Shown here: piece by piece, positions 8,176-16,422 of the stretch
Layout of the letters: each line of letters starts with the position of its first letter
Numbering within the stretch: position 1 is the first letter of the stretch
NCBI GenBank assembly: GCA_937870685.1
Contig: CALMZX010000084.1
Coordinates: 1 to 34,474, forward strand
Origin: an uncultured Alphaproteobacteria bacterium
GTDB taxonomy: Bacteria; Pseudomonadota; Alphaproteobacteria; Rhizobiales; Aestuariivirgaceae
Reading direction: 5' to 3'
Length of the DNA stretch: 34,474 nucleotides
The notes under the pieces: generated by a model
The model's input: only the letters and a program-made list of their open reading frames with translations
Database searches by the model: none
What the model was told of the DNA's origin: nothing
Position numbers and translations under genes: made by a program

Positions 8176-8945
8176 CAACAGGCATGTTTGCCCTCCGGGA
8201 TGTCGCAGTGAGACGGTCCGGAACACCGGTCCTCGCCCGGATCTCGGCAGAGATGGCGGGTGGTCAGGTTGTTGCCCTGATTGGCCCCAATGGTGCCGGA
8301 AAATCCACTCTTCTTGCTGCGGTTGCTGGGCTCCTGCCCTGTTCCGGCACAATGACATGGTGCGGAAAGCGGCCTCACTTCTCAGTGCTGGCCTATATGC
8401 CGCAGTCGGCGGAGATCACTTCAGGTCTCTCGGTGATGGAGGCCGTGTTGCTGGGACGTCATGATTGTCTTGGCTGGCATGTGAAGCCTGCCGATCTCGA
8501 TGCCGCAGGCGTGGCACTGGCCTCTCTGGGACTGGAGAGACTCGCACATCGCAGGCTGGACAGTCTTTCGGGAGGGCAGCGCCAGCTGGTGTTGCTTGCC
8601 CAGCGGTTTGTGCGCCGTCCCCAGCTGTTGCTGTTGGACGAATCCACCAGCGCCCTCGATCTGCGGCACCAGATGACGGTGCTTCAGCATTTGCGGAACT
8701 ATGTGGCGGAGACTGGCGCGCTGGTGGTCATGGCCATGCACGACCTCAATCTTGCGGCGTGCCATGCCGATACGGTGATGATGCTGGCGCACGGAACTCT
8801 TGCTGCTTTCGGTCCGTGCAAGGAGGTACTGACAGAAGCACGGTTGCGCGATGCTTTCGGCATTGAGGCCGACGTGATGGCAGACAAGTATGGCCGACCC
8901 ATCATCTTGCCACGCGCCGCGGCGGGAAAGGCGGCAGTTGCATGA
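8172..8945 (+). CDS. ABC transporter ATP-binding protein, FepC/HmuV type
   Basis: A 257-residue ATPase. Seen: Walker A GPNGAGKST at residues 38-46, Gln78 of the Q-loop, signature LSGGQ at 132-136, Walker B LLLLDE ending at Glu157, D-loop SALD, and the switch His in AMHDLN. It powers import through the FecCD permease encoded just upstream; ATG 8172 overlaps that gene's stop (ATGA), so the three transporter genes form one translationally coupled operon. Length is normal for FepC-like proteins. The last codons and the stop lie in a perfect hairpin shared with the convergent D-amino-acid transaminase gene. Confidence 0.94.
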   Translation: MTTGMFALRDVAVRRSGTPVLARISAEMAGGQVVALIGPNGAGKSTLLAAVAGLLPCSGTMTWCGKRPHFSVLAYMPQSAEITSGLSVMEAVLLGRHDCLGWHVKPADLDAAGVALASLGLERLAHRRLDSLSGGQRQLVLLAQRFVRRPQLLLLDESTSALDLRHQMTVLQHLRNYVAETGALVVMAMHDLNLAACHADTVMMLAHGTLAAFGPCKEVLTEARLRDAFGIEADVMADKYGRPIILPRAAAGKAAVA

Positions 8946-8958
8946 CTGCAACTGCCGC
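8931..8958. terminator. Bidirectional terminator hairpin between ABC ATPase and D-amino-acid transaminase genes
   Basis: A perfect 12 bp stem (GCGGCAGTTGCA with TGCAACTGCCGC) and a 4-base loop that contains part of the ATPase stop codon. On the plus strand it is followed by AGAATTT, on the minus strand by CTTTCC, so the T-runs are short. Position between convergent genes and stem strength support termination in both directions. Confidence 0.65.
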
Positions 8959-8964
8959 AGAATT

Positions 8965-9810
8965 TCAATCGCGCTGGGCCTCTTGCAGGAACAACTCGCG
9001 GAGTTTGCGCGTGACAGGACCGGGCTGGCCACCGCCCACACGCTTACCGTCGATCTCGACGATCGGCATGACAAACTGCGATGCCGACGTGAGGAAGGCC
9101 TCATCGGCCGCATAGGCCTCATCAGGGGTGAAGGCACGTTCTTCGATCTTCACATCATGCTCCTTGGCCAGGCGGAAGAGGGCACGGCGCGTGCAGCCCG
9201 CCAGAATGCGGTTCGAGAGCGGTCGCGTGATGACGGTGTTGTCCTTGACGATGTAGGCGTTGGAAGAGGTGCCTTCGGTCACAAAACCGTCCTCCACCAT
9301 CCAGCCTTCGTTGGCACCCTTCTCATAGGCCTCCTGCTTGCCCAGCACTGGCGCCAGCAGCATCACCGACTTGATGTCGCGGCGCAGCCAGCGGATATCA
9401 GGGGTGGTGATGACTTTCACGCCGGTCCGGGCGTTGGGATTGTCCACCAGCACCATCACCTGCGGGAAGGCGACGAGGGATGACTTGGCTTCCTTCGGGA
9501 AGTTGAACTGGCGGTCGGCAACACCGCGCGTCACCTGCATGTAAATGATGCCTTCCTTCAGCGCATTGCGCTTCACCAGTTCCTCATGCATGGCGCGCAG
9601 TTCCTGCCTGCTGCAGGGCCAGGCCATGCGCAGTTCACCGAGCGAACGGTCGAGGCGCTCGATATGGGCGTCATAGTCCACGAGCCTGCCATTCACGATC
9701 GGGGTCACTTCGTACACGCCATCAGCAAAGAGAAAGCCGCGGTCGAACACGGAAATCTTTGCCTCGGCTTCCGGCAGGTAGCTTCCGTTGACGTAGGCGA
9801 TGCGGCTCAT
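8965..9810 (-). CDS. dat: D-amino-acid transaminase (class IV PLP aminotransferase)
   Basis: A 281-residue fold-type IV PLP enzyme. Seen: VFDRGFLFADGVYEV at residues 21-35 (the motif that opens D-alanine-type transaminases), the catalytic lysine Lys147 in DIKSVMLL, and Glu179 in FVTEGTSSN; the Lys-Glu separation of 32 residues equals that of the Bacillus enzyme. These point to D-amino-acid transaminase rather than branched-chain aminotransferase or aminodeoxychorismate lyase, since the branched-chain arginine motifs are absent. It would interconvert D-amino acids and 2-oxo acids in the cytosol. It is divergent from the class III aminotransferase gene and lies 3.6 kb from the racemase/GNAT pair, a second D-amino-acid function in the window. 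ATG 9810 is the natural start. Confidence 0.87.
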   Translation of the reverse strand: MSRIAYVNGSYLPEAEAKISVFDRGFLFADGVYEVTPIVNGRLVDYDAHIERLDRSLGELRMAWPCSRQELRAMHEELVKRNALKEGIIYMQVTRGVADRQFNFPKEAKSSLVAFPQVMVLVDNPNARTGVKVITTPDIRWLRRDIKSVMLLAPVLGKQEAYEKGANEGWMVEDGFVTEGTSSNAYIVKDNTVITRPLSNRILAGCTRRALFRLAKEHDVKIEERAFTPDEAYAADEAFLTSASQFVMPIVEIDGKRVGGGQPGPVTRKLRELFLQEAQRD

Positions 9811-9949
9811 GATGTGTTTCCCGGAAAATGTTGCAGTGCAAACCTGAGGGGTTGAGGTGGCCCCTTAAACCCGGCTAAGGCCATGGTCAACGGTAACAAC
9901 TGTCAGGTCCATCTTGCGTTCACCCATCCCGGACATCGCCATCGCGGCG

Positions 9950-11269
9950 ATGCTTACGCGCGAAAAGAGCCTTTTCCAGCAGCGCAATCCGAACTCGAAG
10001 GCTCTCGCCAGCAAGGCAGCCGAGAACTGGCTCCGCGGCGTTCCCATGCACTGGATGGTGGACTGGGGCACTCCTTTCCCGCTTTTTGTCAACCGGGCCA
10101 GCGGAGTGGACATCACCGACGCCGATGGCCATTCTTACATCGACTTCTGCTTGGGGGACACGGGCGCCATGTTTGGCCATTCCCCCAAGGCGATTGTGGA
10201 TGTGCTGCAACGGGAGGGGGCCAAGGGCCTCACCACCATGCTGCCTTCGGAGGATGCCGCCGAAGTGGGTGCCTTGCTGCATGACCGGTTCGGCCTTCCG
10301 TTCTGGCAGGTCACTGCCACGGCGTCTGACGCCAACCGTGCTGTCCTGCGCTGGTGCCGCGCCATCACCGGGCGGCAAAAAATCCTCGTCTTCAACCACT
10401 GCTATCACGGCTGTGTGGACGACACGTTCGTCACGGCGGATCACGGCGAGGTCCGGATGGTCGAAGGGCTGGTCGGCGAGCCGCGTGATCTCACGGCCTT
10501 CACCAAGGTTGTCGAGTTCAATGACGAGGCCGCGCTTGCGGCGGCGCTGTCACCGGGCGATGTGGCCTGTGTCCTGGCTGAGCCCGTCATGACCAACATC
10601 GGCATGGTGCTGCCCGCGCCCGGGTTTCTCGAAAAGCTGCGAGCGCTCACAGAGAAAACAGGCACGCTTCTCATACTCGATGAAACGCATACGCTTTCAT
10701 CGGGCCCCGGTGGTTATTCACGAGCTGCGGGACTTCGCCCTGACGGCCTTGTTTTCGGCAAGCCGATTGCAGGCGGCATTCCGGCTGCAGCCTACGGCTT
10801 CTCAACAGCGGTTGCGGCGCGCATCCGGGAGTTTCTGGCCGCTCGCGGCGAAGGCCGTTCCGGCATCGGCACCACGCTTTCGGGGTCGCGCATCCAGCTT
10901 GCGCTGATCAAGGCGGTGCTCAAGGAGTTTTTTACAGAGGAGGCTTTTGCGCCCCTGCTCAGCCGCGCCCGTCGGCTCGAAAAGGGTATCGCGGATGTCA
11001 TCATCAAACATGGCGTGCCGTGGCATGTGACCCGCGTGGGAGCGCGCGTGGAATTCATGTGCTGCCCGGACCGTCCGAAGAACGGTTTTGAGGCGTCGAA
11101 AGTGATCCATCAGACGATTGATGAAGCCATCCATCACTTTCTCCTGAACCGCGGTGTGGTGATCACGCCGTTCCACAACATGATGCTGATCTGTCCGGCG
11201 ACAACCGACACACATGTCGACACCCTGATCCGCAGCCTTGACCGCTGCATCGCCGAACTGAAAAGCTGA
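9950..11269 (+). CDS. Class III PLP aminotransferase, glutamate-1-semialdehyde aminomutase-like
   Basis: A 439-residue fold-type I aminotransferase. Seen: DITDADGHSYIDFCLGD near residues 54-70, NHCYHGCVDD near 149-158, LDETHT with Asp244 that contacts the PLP ring nitrogen, and the PLP lysine Lys271 in FGKPIAGGIP. The segment that is usually NSGTEA in this family reads TATASDAN here, a distinct sub-type. It is followed after 40 bp by a glutamine-synthetase-like ligase, so it likely acts on the same amine or amino acid; it is not a haem-pathway GSAM by context. Start: ATG 9950 begins the recognisable N-terminus; an in-frame TTG at 9914 would add 12 residues. No strong ribosome site is seen at either. 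Confidence 0.85.
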   Translation: MLTREKSLFQQRNPNSKALASKAAENWLRGVPMHWMVDWGTPFPLFVNRASGVDITDADGHSYIDFCLGDTGAMFGHSPKAIVDVLQREGAKGLTTMLPSEDAAEVGALLHDRFGLPFWQVTATASDANRAVLRWCRAITGRQKILVFNHCYHGCVDDTFVTADHGEVRMVEGLVGEPRDLTAFTKVVEFNDEAALAAALSPGDVACVLAEPVMTNIGMVLPAPGFLEKLRALTEKTGTLLILDETHTLSSGPGGYSRAAGLRPDGLVFGKPIAGGIPAAAYGFSTAVAARIREFLAARGEGRSGIGTTLSGSRIQLALIKAVLKEFFTEEAFAPLLSRARRLEKGIADVIIKHGVPWHVTRVGARVEFMCCPDRPKNGFEASKVIHQTIDEAIHHFLLNRGVVITPFHNMMLICPATTDTHVDTLIRSLDRCIAELKS

Positions 11270-11309
11270 CAGTCCCCAAAGGGATTGCCCGAAAGGGAGG
11301 AAACACAAG

Positions 11310-12689
11310 ATGTCCACCTATGTAACCCCGAAGCGTGGTGCGGAGGCGCAAGCCTTTCTGGATGCCAACCCGGATATTGAAAGCATCCAGATCGTCTGGA
11401 CCGATCTCTGCGGCGTCATCCGCGGCAAGGTCTTGCGCCGCGATGAGGTGGTGCCCGCCTGGAATGATGGCCGGTTCTTCCCCATCTCTGCCCTGGTTCT
11501 TGATGCGACCGGGCAGGATGTGCCGGAAACCGGTCTGGTGTTCGATGAAGGCGACCGCGATCTGCTGCTGTGGCCCGTGCCCGGAACACTGCATCGCGTG
11601 CCGTGGCTTGAGAATACCGCTCAATACGTGGCGGCCATTCATGATCTCGACGGGACACCGGCCTATGCCGACCCGCGCAATGCGCTGGAGAAGATCGTCA
11701 AGCGCTTCCAGGCCGACCTCAACATGGTGCCGGTTGGCGCCATTGAGCTCGAGTTTTTCCTCATGGACCGGGCGTCGGCCATGGCAGGCAAGCCCATTCC
11801 GCCGCGGTCCCTGATCAATGAGGCGCGGCCCCAGCACTACCAGGCTTATTATCTTCAGGACACGGATGATTTTGGACCGTTCTTCAAGGACCTCTATCAC
11901 TGGTGCGACCTGCAGGGCCTGCCTGCGAAAACACTGATTTCGGAATATGCCCCGGGCCAGATGGAAATCGTGCTGCGCCACCGCGCAGACGTGCTCAAGG
12001 CCTGCGACGAGGCGATCATGCTGAAGCGCGTGATCAAGGCGGCAGCCGAAAAGCACGGGCTATGCGCCACGTTCATGGCCAAGCCCTATGCACAGTGGAC
12101 CGGTTCCGGCATGCACGTGCACGTCTCGCTGGGCGACGATGCCGGCAACAACCTGTTTGCTGCCGAAAACCCTGCCGATAACCAATTGCTGATGCATGCG
12201 ATTGGCGGGCTCAAGGCGGCCATGGCAGAATCGATGCTGATCTTTGCGCCCAATGCAAACTCCTACCGCCGATTCCGCCGCAATTCATACGCGCCGGTTG
12301 CCGCCAACTGGGGGGTCAACAACCGCACCGTCAGCCTGCGCATTCCCGCAGGCGCGGCCAAGGCCTGCCACATCGAACACCGGCCTTCTGGCGCGGACGC
12401 AAATCCCTATCTTGTCATGGCGGCCATTCTCGCCGGCATGCATTACGGGATCAGCGAAAAGGAGGATCCGGGCAATCCGGTGGTCGGCAACGGTTACGAA
12501 AAGCGGGCCAAATACATTCCGGGAAACTGGTTTGACGCCATTGACGCTTTCTGGCGCGCTTCCATTCTCAAGGAATATTTCGGCAAGGAATTCGTTGACA
12601 CGTTCTGCACGCTGAAGGAGGTGGAAGCGGATCGATTCTTCGCCGAGCCCACTGTGCGCGATTTCGAGTGGTACCTGCGCGCAGTGTAG
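11310..12689 (+). CDS. Glutamine synthetase family ligase (PuuA / gamma-glutamyl-amine ligase-like)
   Basis: A 459-residue member of the glutamine synthetase superfamily, which activates the glutamate gamma-carboxyl with ATP and joins it to ammonia or an amine. Seen: N-terminal beta-grasp opening with WTDLCGVIRGK, catalytic-domain motifs AIELEFFL, SEYAPGQMEI, GSGMHVHVSL, NRTVSLRIP and the HRPSGADANPYL substrate loop. PuuA and related ligases are about 470 residues and share this WTD-G-RGK start; canonical GlnA differs and carries an adenylylation tyrosine loop that I do not see. Ribosome site GGGAGGAAA lies 9 bases before ATG 11310. Pairing with a class III aminotransferase suggests an amine-glutamylation catabolic step, but the substrate is unknown. 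An excellent terminator follows. Confidence 0.85.
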   Translation: MSTYVTPKRGAEAQAFLDANPDIESIQIVWTDLCGVIRGKVLRRDEVVPAWNDGRFFPISALVLDATGQDVPETGLVFDEGDRDLLLWPVPGTLHRVPWLENTAQYVAAIHDLDGTPAYADPRNALEKIVKRFQADLNMVPVGAIELEFFLMDRASAMAGKPIPPRSLINEARPQHYQAYYLQDTDDFGPFFKDLYHWCDLQGLPAKTLISEYAPGQMEIVLRHRADVLKACDEAIMLKRVIKAAAEKHGLCATFMAKPYAQWTGSGMHVHVSLGDDAGNNLFAAENPADNQLLMHAIGGLKAAMAESMLIFAPNANSYRRFRRNSYAPVAANWGVNNRTVSLRIPAGAAKACHIEHRPSGADANPYLVMAAILAGMHYGISEKEDPGNPVVGNGYEKRAKYIPGNWFDAIDAFWRASILKEYFGKEFVDTFCTLKEVEADRFFAEPTVRDFEWYLRAV

Positions 12690-12712
12690 GCCAGCAGCGG
12701 CGAAAAGACATG

Positions 12713-12745
12713 AAAGGCGGGGCTTAGTCCCCGCCTTTTCCTTTT
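12713..12745. terminator. Strong bidirectional intrinsic terminator
   Basis: AAAGGCGGGG and CCCCGCCTTT form a perfect 10 bp stem with a 6-base loop, followed on the plus strand by TCCTTTTTT and preceded by a run of A that gives T on the minus strand. It ends the glutamine-synthetase-like gene and, in the other direction, contains the final codons and stop of the UPF0114 gene. Confidence 0.85.
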
Positions 12746-13248
12746 TTGGTCGCCGCCATCACGCGGTCAATATAGGCCAGCAGCAGTGCCGAGAAGACGA
12801 AGGCCATGTGGACGATGGTGAGCCACATGATCTTCTCGTTGGTGTACTGGTTGGCATTGAGAAACACCTGCAGCAGGTGTATGGACGAGATCGCGACGAT
12901 GGTGGACGCCACCTTGATCTTGAGGGAGCCGGCATCGATCTTGCCGAGCCAGGACAGTTCCCCGCCCTTTGCCTCGGCCTCGTCGAACCGGCTGACGAAG
13001 TTCTCATAGCCCGAGATGATGACCATCACCACCAGGCTGGCCACCAGGCTGGCGTCGATCAGGGAGAGTATCTTGAGGATGGCGTCCGTTTCCTCGACGA
13101 TCCAGACTTTTGACAGATAGTCCCAGAGCTTCTTGACGAAGGTGATGCAGTAGAGCAGCAGCGCCAGTGTCAGCCCGAGGTAGAAGACCACCAACAGCCA
13201 GCGTGACGCCAGGATGACGCGCTCGATCAGTATCTCAAGGTGCTTCAT
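12724..13248 (-). CDS. UPF0114 / YqhA family inner-membrane protein
   Basis: A 174-residue protein with about four hydrophobic segments (near residues 17-38, 62-83, 113-131 and 143-160). Seen: the N-terminal IERVILASRWLLVVFYLGL and ISGYENFVSRF, both as I remember UPF0114/YqhA (TIGR00645). The length fits (E. coli YqhA is about 164). Function is not established for the family. It follows TerC by 43 bp on the same strand, so the two are probably co-transcribed; the tail is Lys/Gly rich. Its stop codon lies in the loop of the terminator hairpin shared with the convergent ligase gene. Confidence 0.9.
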   Translation of the reverse strand: MKHLEILIERVILASRWLLVVFYLGLTLALLLYCITFVKKLWDYLSKVWIVEETDAILKILSLIDASLVASLVVMVIISGYENFVSRFDEAEAKGGELSWLGKIDAGSLKIKVASTIVAISSIHLLQVFLNANQYTNEKIMWLTIVHMAFVFSALLLAYIDRVMAATKKGKGGD

Positions 13249-13291
13249 GTGATTCGCCTACTGTTGCCGTGCCAGTGATATCGCGTGGCAG

Positions 13292-14302
13292 CTAGTTGGC
13301 AAGCTCTTGCTGGGATTCAGCCTCCTCCGGCCCACCCTTGCGGGTGCGCCAGAGTGAGAACAGAATGCCCGCAGCGAGGATCGACAGTGTCGCAACCAGC
13401 GACAGCAGCGTATCCACCTTCACCCCCATCGGCACGAGGAAGATCTTGATGCCGACGAGGGTGAGGATCGTGGCCAGTGAAATCTTGAGGTACTTGAAGC
13501 GGTGCATGGCGGCGGCCAGCGCGAAATAGAGCGAACGCAGGCCGAGGATGGCGAAGATGTTGGACGTATAGACAATGAAGGGATCGAGCGTCACCGCGAA
13601 GATCGCAGGCACGGAATCGACCGCGAAAATCAGGTCAACGAACTCGACAAGCACCAATGCGACCGCCAGGGGGGTGAGCCAGGTCACAATCTTTCCGGTC
13701 TTCGGGTCCGGCTTTTTGACCGTAAAATCATGGCCATGCAGTTCATTGGTGATGCGGAAGTGCTTGCGCAGATACTTGAGCACAGGGTTGTTGTCGAAGT
13801 CGGTGGCCTCATCTGTACCCAGGTACATCTTGATGCCTGTGAACACGAGGAAGGCACCGAAGAGATAGAGGATCCAGTTGAATTCGGTCACCAGTGCCGC
13901 GCCGAGACCGATCATGATGGCGCGCATGATGATGGCGCCCAGGATGCCCCAGAAGAGAACCCGGTGCTGGTAGACGCGGGGAACAGCGAAATAGCTGAAG
14001 ATCGTGGCAATGACGAAGATGTTGTCCATCGCCAGGGACTGTTCGATCACGTAGCCCGTATAGAATTCCAGCCCGCTCTGGGCGCCGCGTGACCACCACA
14101 CCCAGGCTCCGAAACCCAGCGCGATGGCAACGTACCCTGCATAGAGCATGAAGCTTTCACGGGCGGAAATCTCATGGTCGTCCTTGTGGAGGATTCCAAG
14201 GTCGAATGCGAGGAGGGCAACGACGATGCCCGCGAAGGCCATCCAGAAATAGGCGGGCGTGCCGAACACATCGGCGTAGAGAATGGCGAACAGGGGTTCC
14301 AT
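13292..14302 (-). CDS. TerC family integral membrane protein
   Basis: A 336-residue inner-membrane protein with about eight to nine hydrophobic helices. Seen: the conserved EQSLAMDNIFVIATIF segment with acidic residues inside the membrane, and its counterpart VEFVDLIFAVDSVPAIFAVT in the second half, the two hallmark repeats of TerC/Alx. Family members export manganese or supply metal to exported proteins, and have been linked to tellurite resistance. No tellurite operon (TerZABD) is nearby, so a metal-homeostasis role is more likely. It lies upstream of the UPF0114 gene on the same strand, and is divergent from the SMP-30 gene. I looked for a yybP-ykoY manganese riboswitch in the 203 bp leader and did not find its conserved elements. 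Confidence 0.93.
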   Translation of the reverse strand: MEPLFAILYADVFGTPAYFWMAFAGIVVALLAFDLGILHKDDHEISARESFMLYAGYVAIALGFGAWVWWSRGAQSGLEFYTGYVIEQSLAMDNIFVIATIFSYFAVPRVYQHRVLFWGILGAIIMRAIMIGLGAALVTEFNWILYLFGAFLVFTGIKMYLGTDEATDFDNNPVLKYLRKHFRITNELHGHDFTVKKPDPKTGKIVTWLTPLAVALVLVEFVDLIFAVDSVPAIFAVTLDPFIVYTSNIFAILGLRSLYFALAAAMHRFKYLKISLATILTLVGIKIFLVPMGVKVDTLLSLVATLSILAAGILFSLWRTRKGGPEEAESQQELAN

Positions 14303-14505
14303 GCCGGGGGCTCATCAGGTTGGATGTGGACTGATCCAGTTCCGACATCGCAGGCGGACACGAACTGTCCTGACCTGCCAGAGGGGCCCGGCACTGGCTC
14401 TTCTGAAATGGCAGGTGATTGTGAAATTTCAAGTCCGTGCCGGATTAAACAATTGTAAGGTTCGGCATCCCGCATTAATTCCACTTCCTGCAGCAAGGAG
14501 TTGCC

Positions 14506-15414
14506 ATGATGGAAACTGTTCCGGTCACCTGTCTTGTTCCTTCAGCCGACAGCCTGGGCGAGGGCTGCCTGTGGGACGAGGCGGGCCAGGCGGTATGGTG
14601 GATCGATATCGCGCGGCCGTCCCGCATTCACCGCTTTGAACCGGCCACGGGTGCTTACCGGATGTGGATCTCGATGATGCTCGTCGGCACCATCACCCTG
14701 AGAAAGGGTGGCGGCCTGCTGGTCGGAGGCGAGGATGGCGTCTACACAATGGACATGACAACGGGAGCCATGACGCCAGTGTGTCACCCGGAGAGTGGCC
14801 GGCCGCAGAACCGCTTCAACGATGGCACTTGTGATCCCCAGGGACGGCTGTGGATTGGCACCATGGCTCAGGACATTGGCCCGAGGGGAGAGGATGTTCC
14901 GACGCTGGTCGATACTGGCGCGCTCTACAGGGTTGATGCCGATGGTGCGTCCGTCCTCATGGATGACAACTTCGGCGTCACCAACGGGCCTTGCTGGTCG
15001 CCCGACGGACGCACCTTTTATTTCTCGGATTCCAAGCATGGCGTGATCCACGCCTATGATTTTGATGGCGGCAGCGGCACTGTTTCCAACCGCCGCGTCT
15101 TCAATGACAGCACAGGCTATGGCTTCCTGGATGGCGCCACGGTCGATGCGGAAGGCTTTGTCTGGAGTGCGCGCTGGGATGGCGCCTGCGTGTTGCGGAT
15201 TGATCCCAAAGGCCGGATCGACCGGGTCATCGCCATGCCGGGCGAACGTCCGACCTGTATCTGCTTTGGCGGCACGAAACTTGATACGATGTTTGTGACA
15301 ACCTCGCGTGCCCACATGGGCGCGCAGTCCATGGAGAAGTACCCGTTGCAGGGGGGACTCTTCTGTTTCAATCCGGGCGTCAAGGGCACGCCAAAATACA
15401 GCTTTGCAGGATAA
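14506..15414 (+). CDS. SMP-30/gluconolactonase/LRE family sugar lactonase
   Basis: A 302-residue six-bladed beta-propeller lactonase that would hydrolyse an aldonolactone to the sugar acid. Seen: expected metal ligands Glu19 (GEGCLWDE), Asn160 (FGVTNGP) and Asp209 (FLDGATVD), and Asn105 in RFNDGTCD; WIGTM and SPDGRTFYFSDS are further family motifs. Length is typical. The ribosome site AAGGAG lies 6 bases before ATG 14506 (ATG 14509 is equally possible). It is the first gene of a sugar-acid operon: the AraD1-family gene starts 12 bp later. The likely substrate is a galactono-, arabino- or fucono-lactone given the neighbours, an inference from context only. Confidence 0.92.
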   Translation: MMETVPVTCLVPSADSLGEGCLWDEAGQAVWWIDIARPSRIHRFEPATGAYRMWISMMLVGTITLRKGGGLLVGGEDGVYTMDMTTGAMTPVCHPESGRPQNRFNDGTCDPQGRLWIGTMAQDIGPRGEDVPTLVDTGALYRVDADGASVLMDDNFGVTNGPCWSPDGRTFYFSDSKHGVIHAYDFDGGSGTVSNRRVFNDSTGYGFLDGATVDAEGFVWSARWDGACVLRIDPKGRIDRVIAMPGERPTCICFGGTKLDTMFVTTSRAHMGAQSMEKYPLQGGLFCFNPGVKGTPKYSFAG

Positions 15415-15426
15415 GGGTGCAGCACG

Positions 15427-16422
15427 ATGAACATTGTCCAATACACAACGGAAAAGGGAAAGCGCCAGGTTGCCGTGGTCAAGGATGGCATGCTGCATGC
15501 GGTAAAAGGCGTTCGAACGACCGTTGAACTGGCCGAACATGCGCTGGTGGAACGGTCCAGCCTTTCGGCTGTTGCCCGCCAACTGGCCGGCAGCAAGGGC
15601 GAAAGCCTTGCAGCGGCCCTGAAAGAGCGACGCGTGCTACCGCCAGTCGATCATCCGGACCCGGCGCACTGCATCATCACCGGCACCGGGCTGACGCATC
15701 TTGGTTCCGCCTCGGCACGCGACTCCATGCACAAGAAGCTGGACACAAAAGAAACGGAACTGACTGACAGTCTCCGGATGTTCAAGATGGGGCTGGAGGG
15801 CGGCAAGCCCGGCAAAGGCCAGGCAGGCGTGCAGCCGGAGTGGTTCTACAAGGGAGATGGCCGCTGGCTGGTGGCGCCGGGGGCGGCGCTGCCCAAGCCG
15901 TCGTTTGCGCTGGATGGCGGCGAGGAACCGGAAATCGCGGGCCTCTATCTCATCGATGGCAAGGGCCGCCCGGTGCGCCTCGGCTTTGCCCTTGGCAACG
16001 AGTATTCCGATCACGTGACGGAGCGGCAGAACTATCTCTACCTCGCCCATTCCAAGTTGCGCCATTCGGCGATCGGACCCGAAATGATCACCGGTGCCCT
16101 GCCTGCCCATATCGAAGGCCGCAGCCGCATCATTCGCAAGGGCAAGGTGGTGTGGGAGAAGCCCTTCCTGACGGGCGAAGGCAACATGTCCCATACCCTC
16201 GCCAATCTGGAATATCATCATTTCAAGTATGAACCGTTCCGGAAGCCCGGTGACGTGCACATCCATTATTTCGGGACGGCAACGCTGTCGATTGCCGATG
16301 GCTTCGTGACGGAAGATGGTGACGTGTTCGAGATTGAAGCGGCACCCTTCGGCGCGCCCCTGCGCAATCCTCTCAAGTTGATGAAGCCTGACTTCAAGCC
16401 GGGTGGCGTCAGGGCGCTGTAA
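15427..16422 (+). CDS. AraD1/GguC family FAH-fold enzyme (sugar-acid pathway)
   Basis: A 331-residue protein I recognise as the AraD1/GguC family, a fumarylacetoacetate-hydrolase-fold group found in sugar operons of rhizobia and Agrobacterium (GguC lies beside chvE-gguAB). Seen: GTGLTHLGSASARDSMH near residues 80-95, the FALGNEYSDHVTE metal-site region and VHIHYFGTATLS near the C-terminus. Members act on 2-keto-3-deoxy sugar acids or related acids; the exact reaction is not fixed by sequence. It sits between the lactonase and the broken 2-dehydro-3-deoxygalactonokinase, and its TAA stop overlaps the next ATG by one base (TAATG), so expression of the operon is coupled. Confidence 0.88.
   Translation: MNIVQYTTEKGKRQVAVVKDGMLHAVKGVRTTVELAEHALVERSSLSAVARQLAGSKGESLAAALKERRVLPPVDHPDPAHCIITGTGLTHLGSASARDSMHKKLDTKETELTDSLRMFKMGLEGGKPGKGQAGVQPEWFYKGDGRWLVAPGAALPKPSFALDGGEEPEIAGLYLIDGKGRPVRLGFALGNEYSDHVTERQNYLYLAHSKLRHSAIGPEMITGALPAHIEGRSRIIRKGKVVWEKPFLTGEGNMSHTLANLEYHHFKYEPFRKPGDVHIHYFGTATLSIADGFVTEDGDVFEIEAAPFGAPLRNPLKLMKPDFKPGGVRAL

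Noticed and set aside
14303..14505. yybP-ykoY manganese riboswitch before terC
   Set aside because: I read the minus-strand leader for the conserved yybP-ykoY loops and could not find them.
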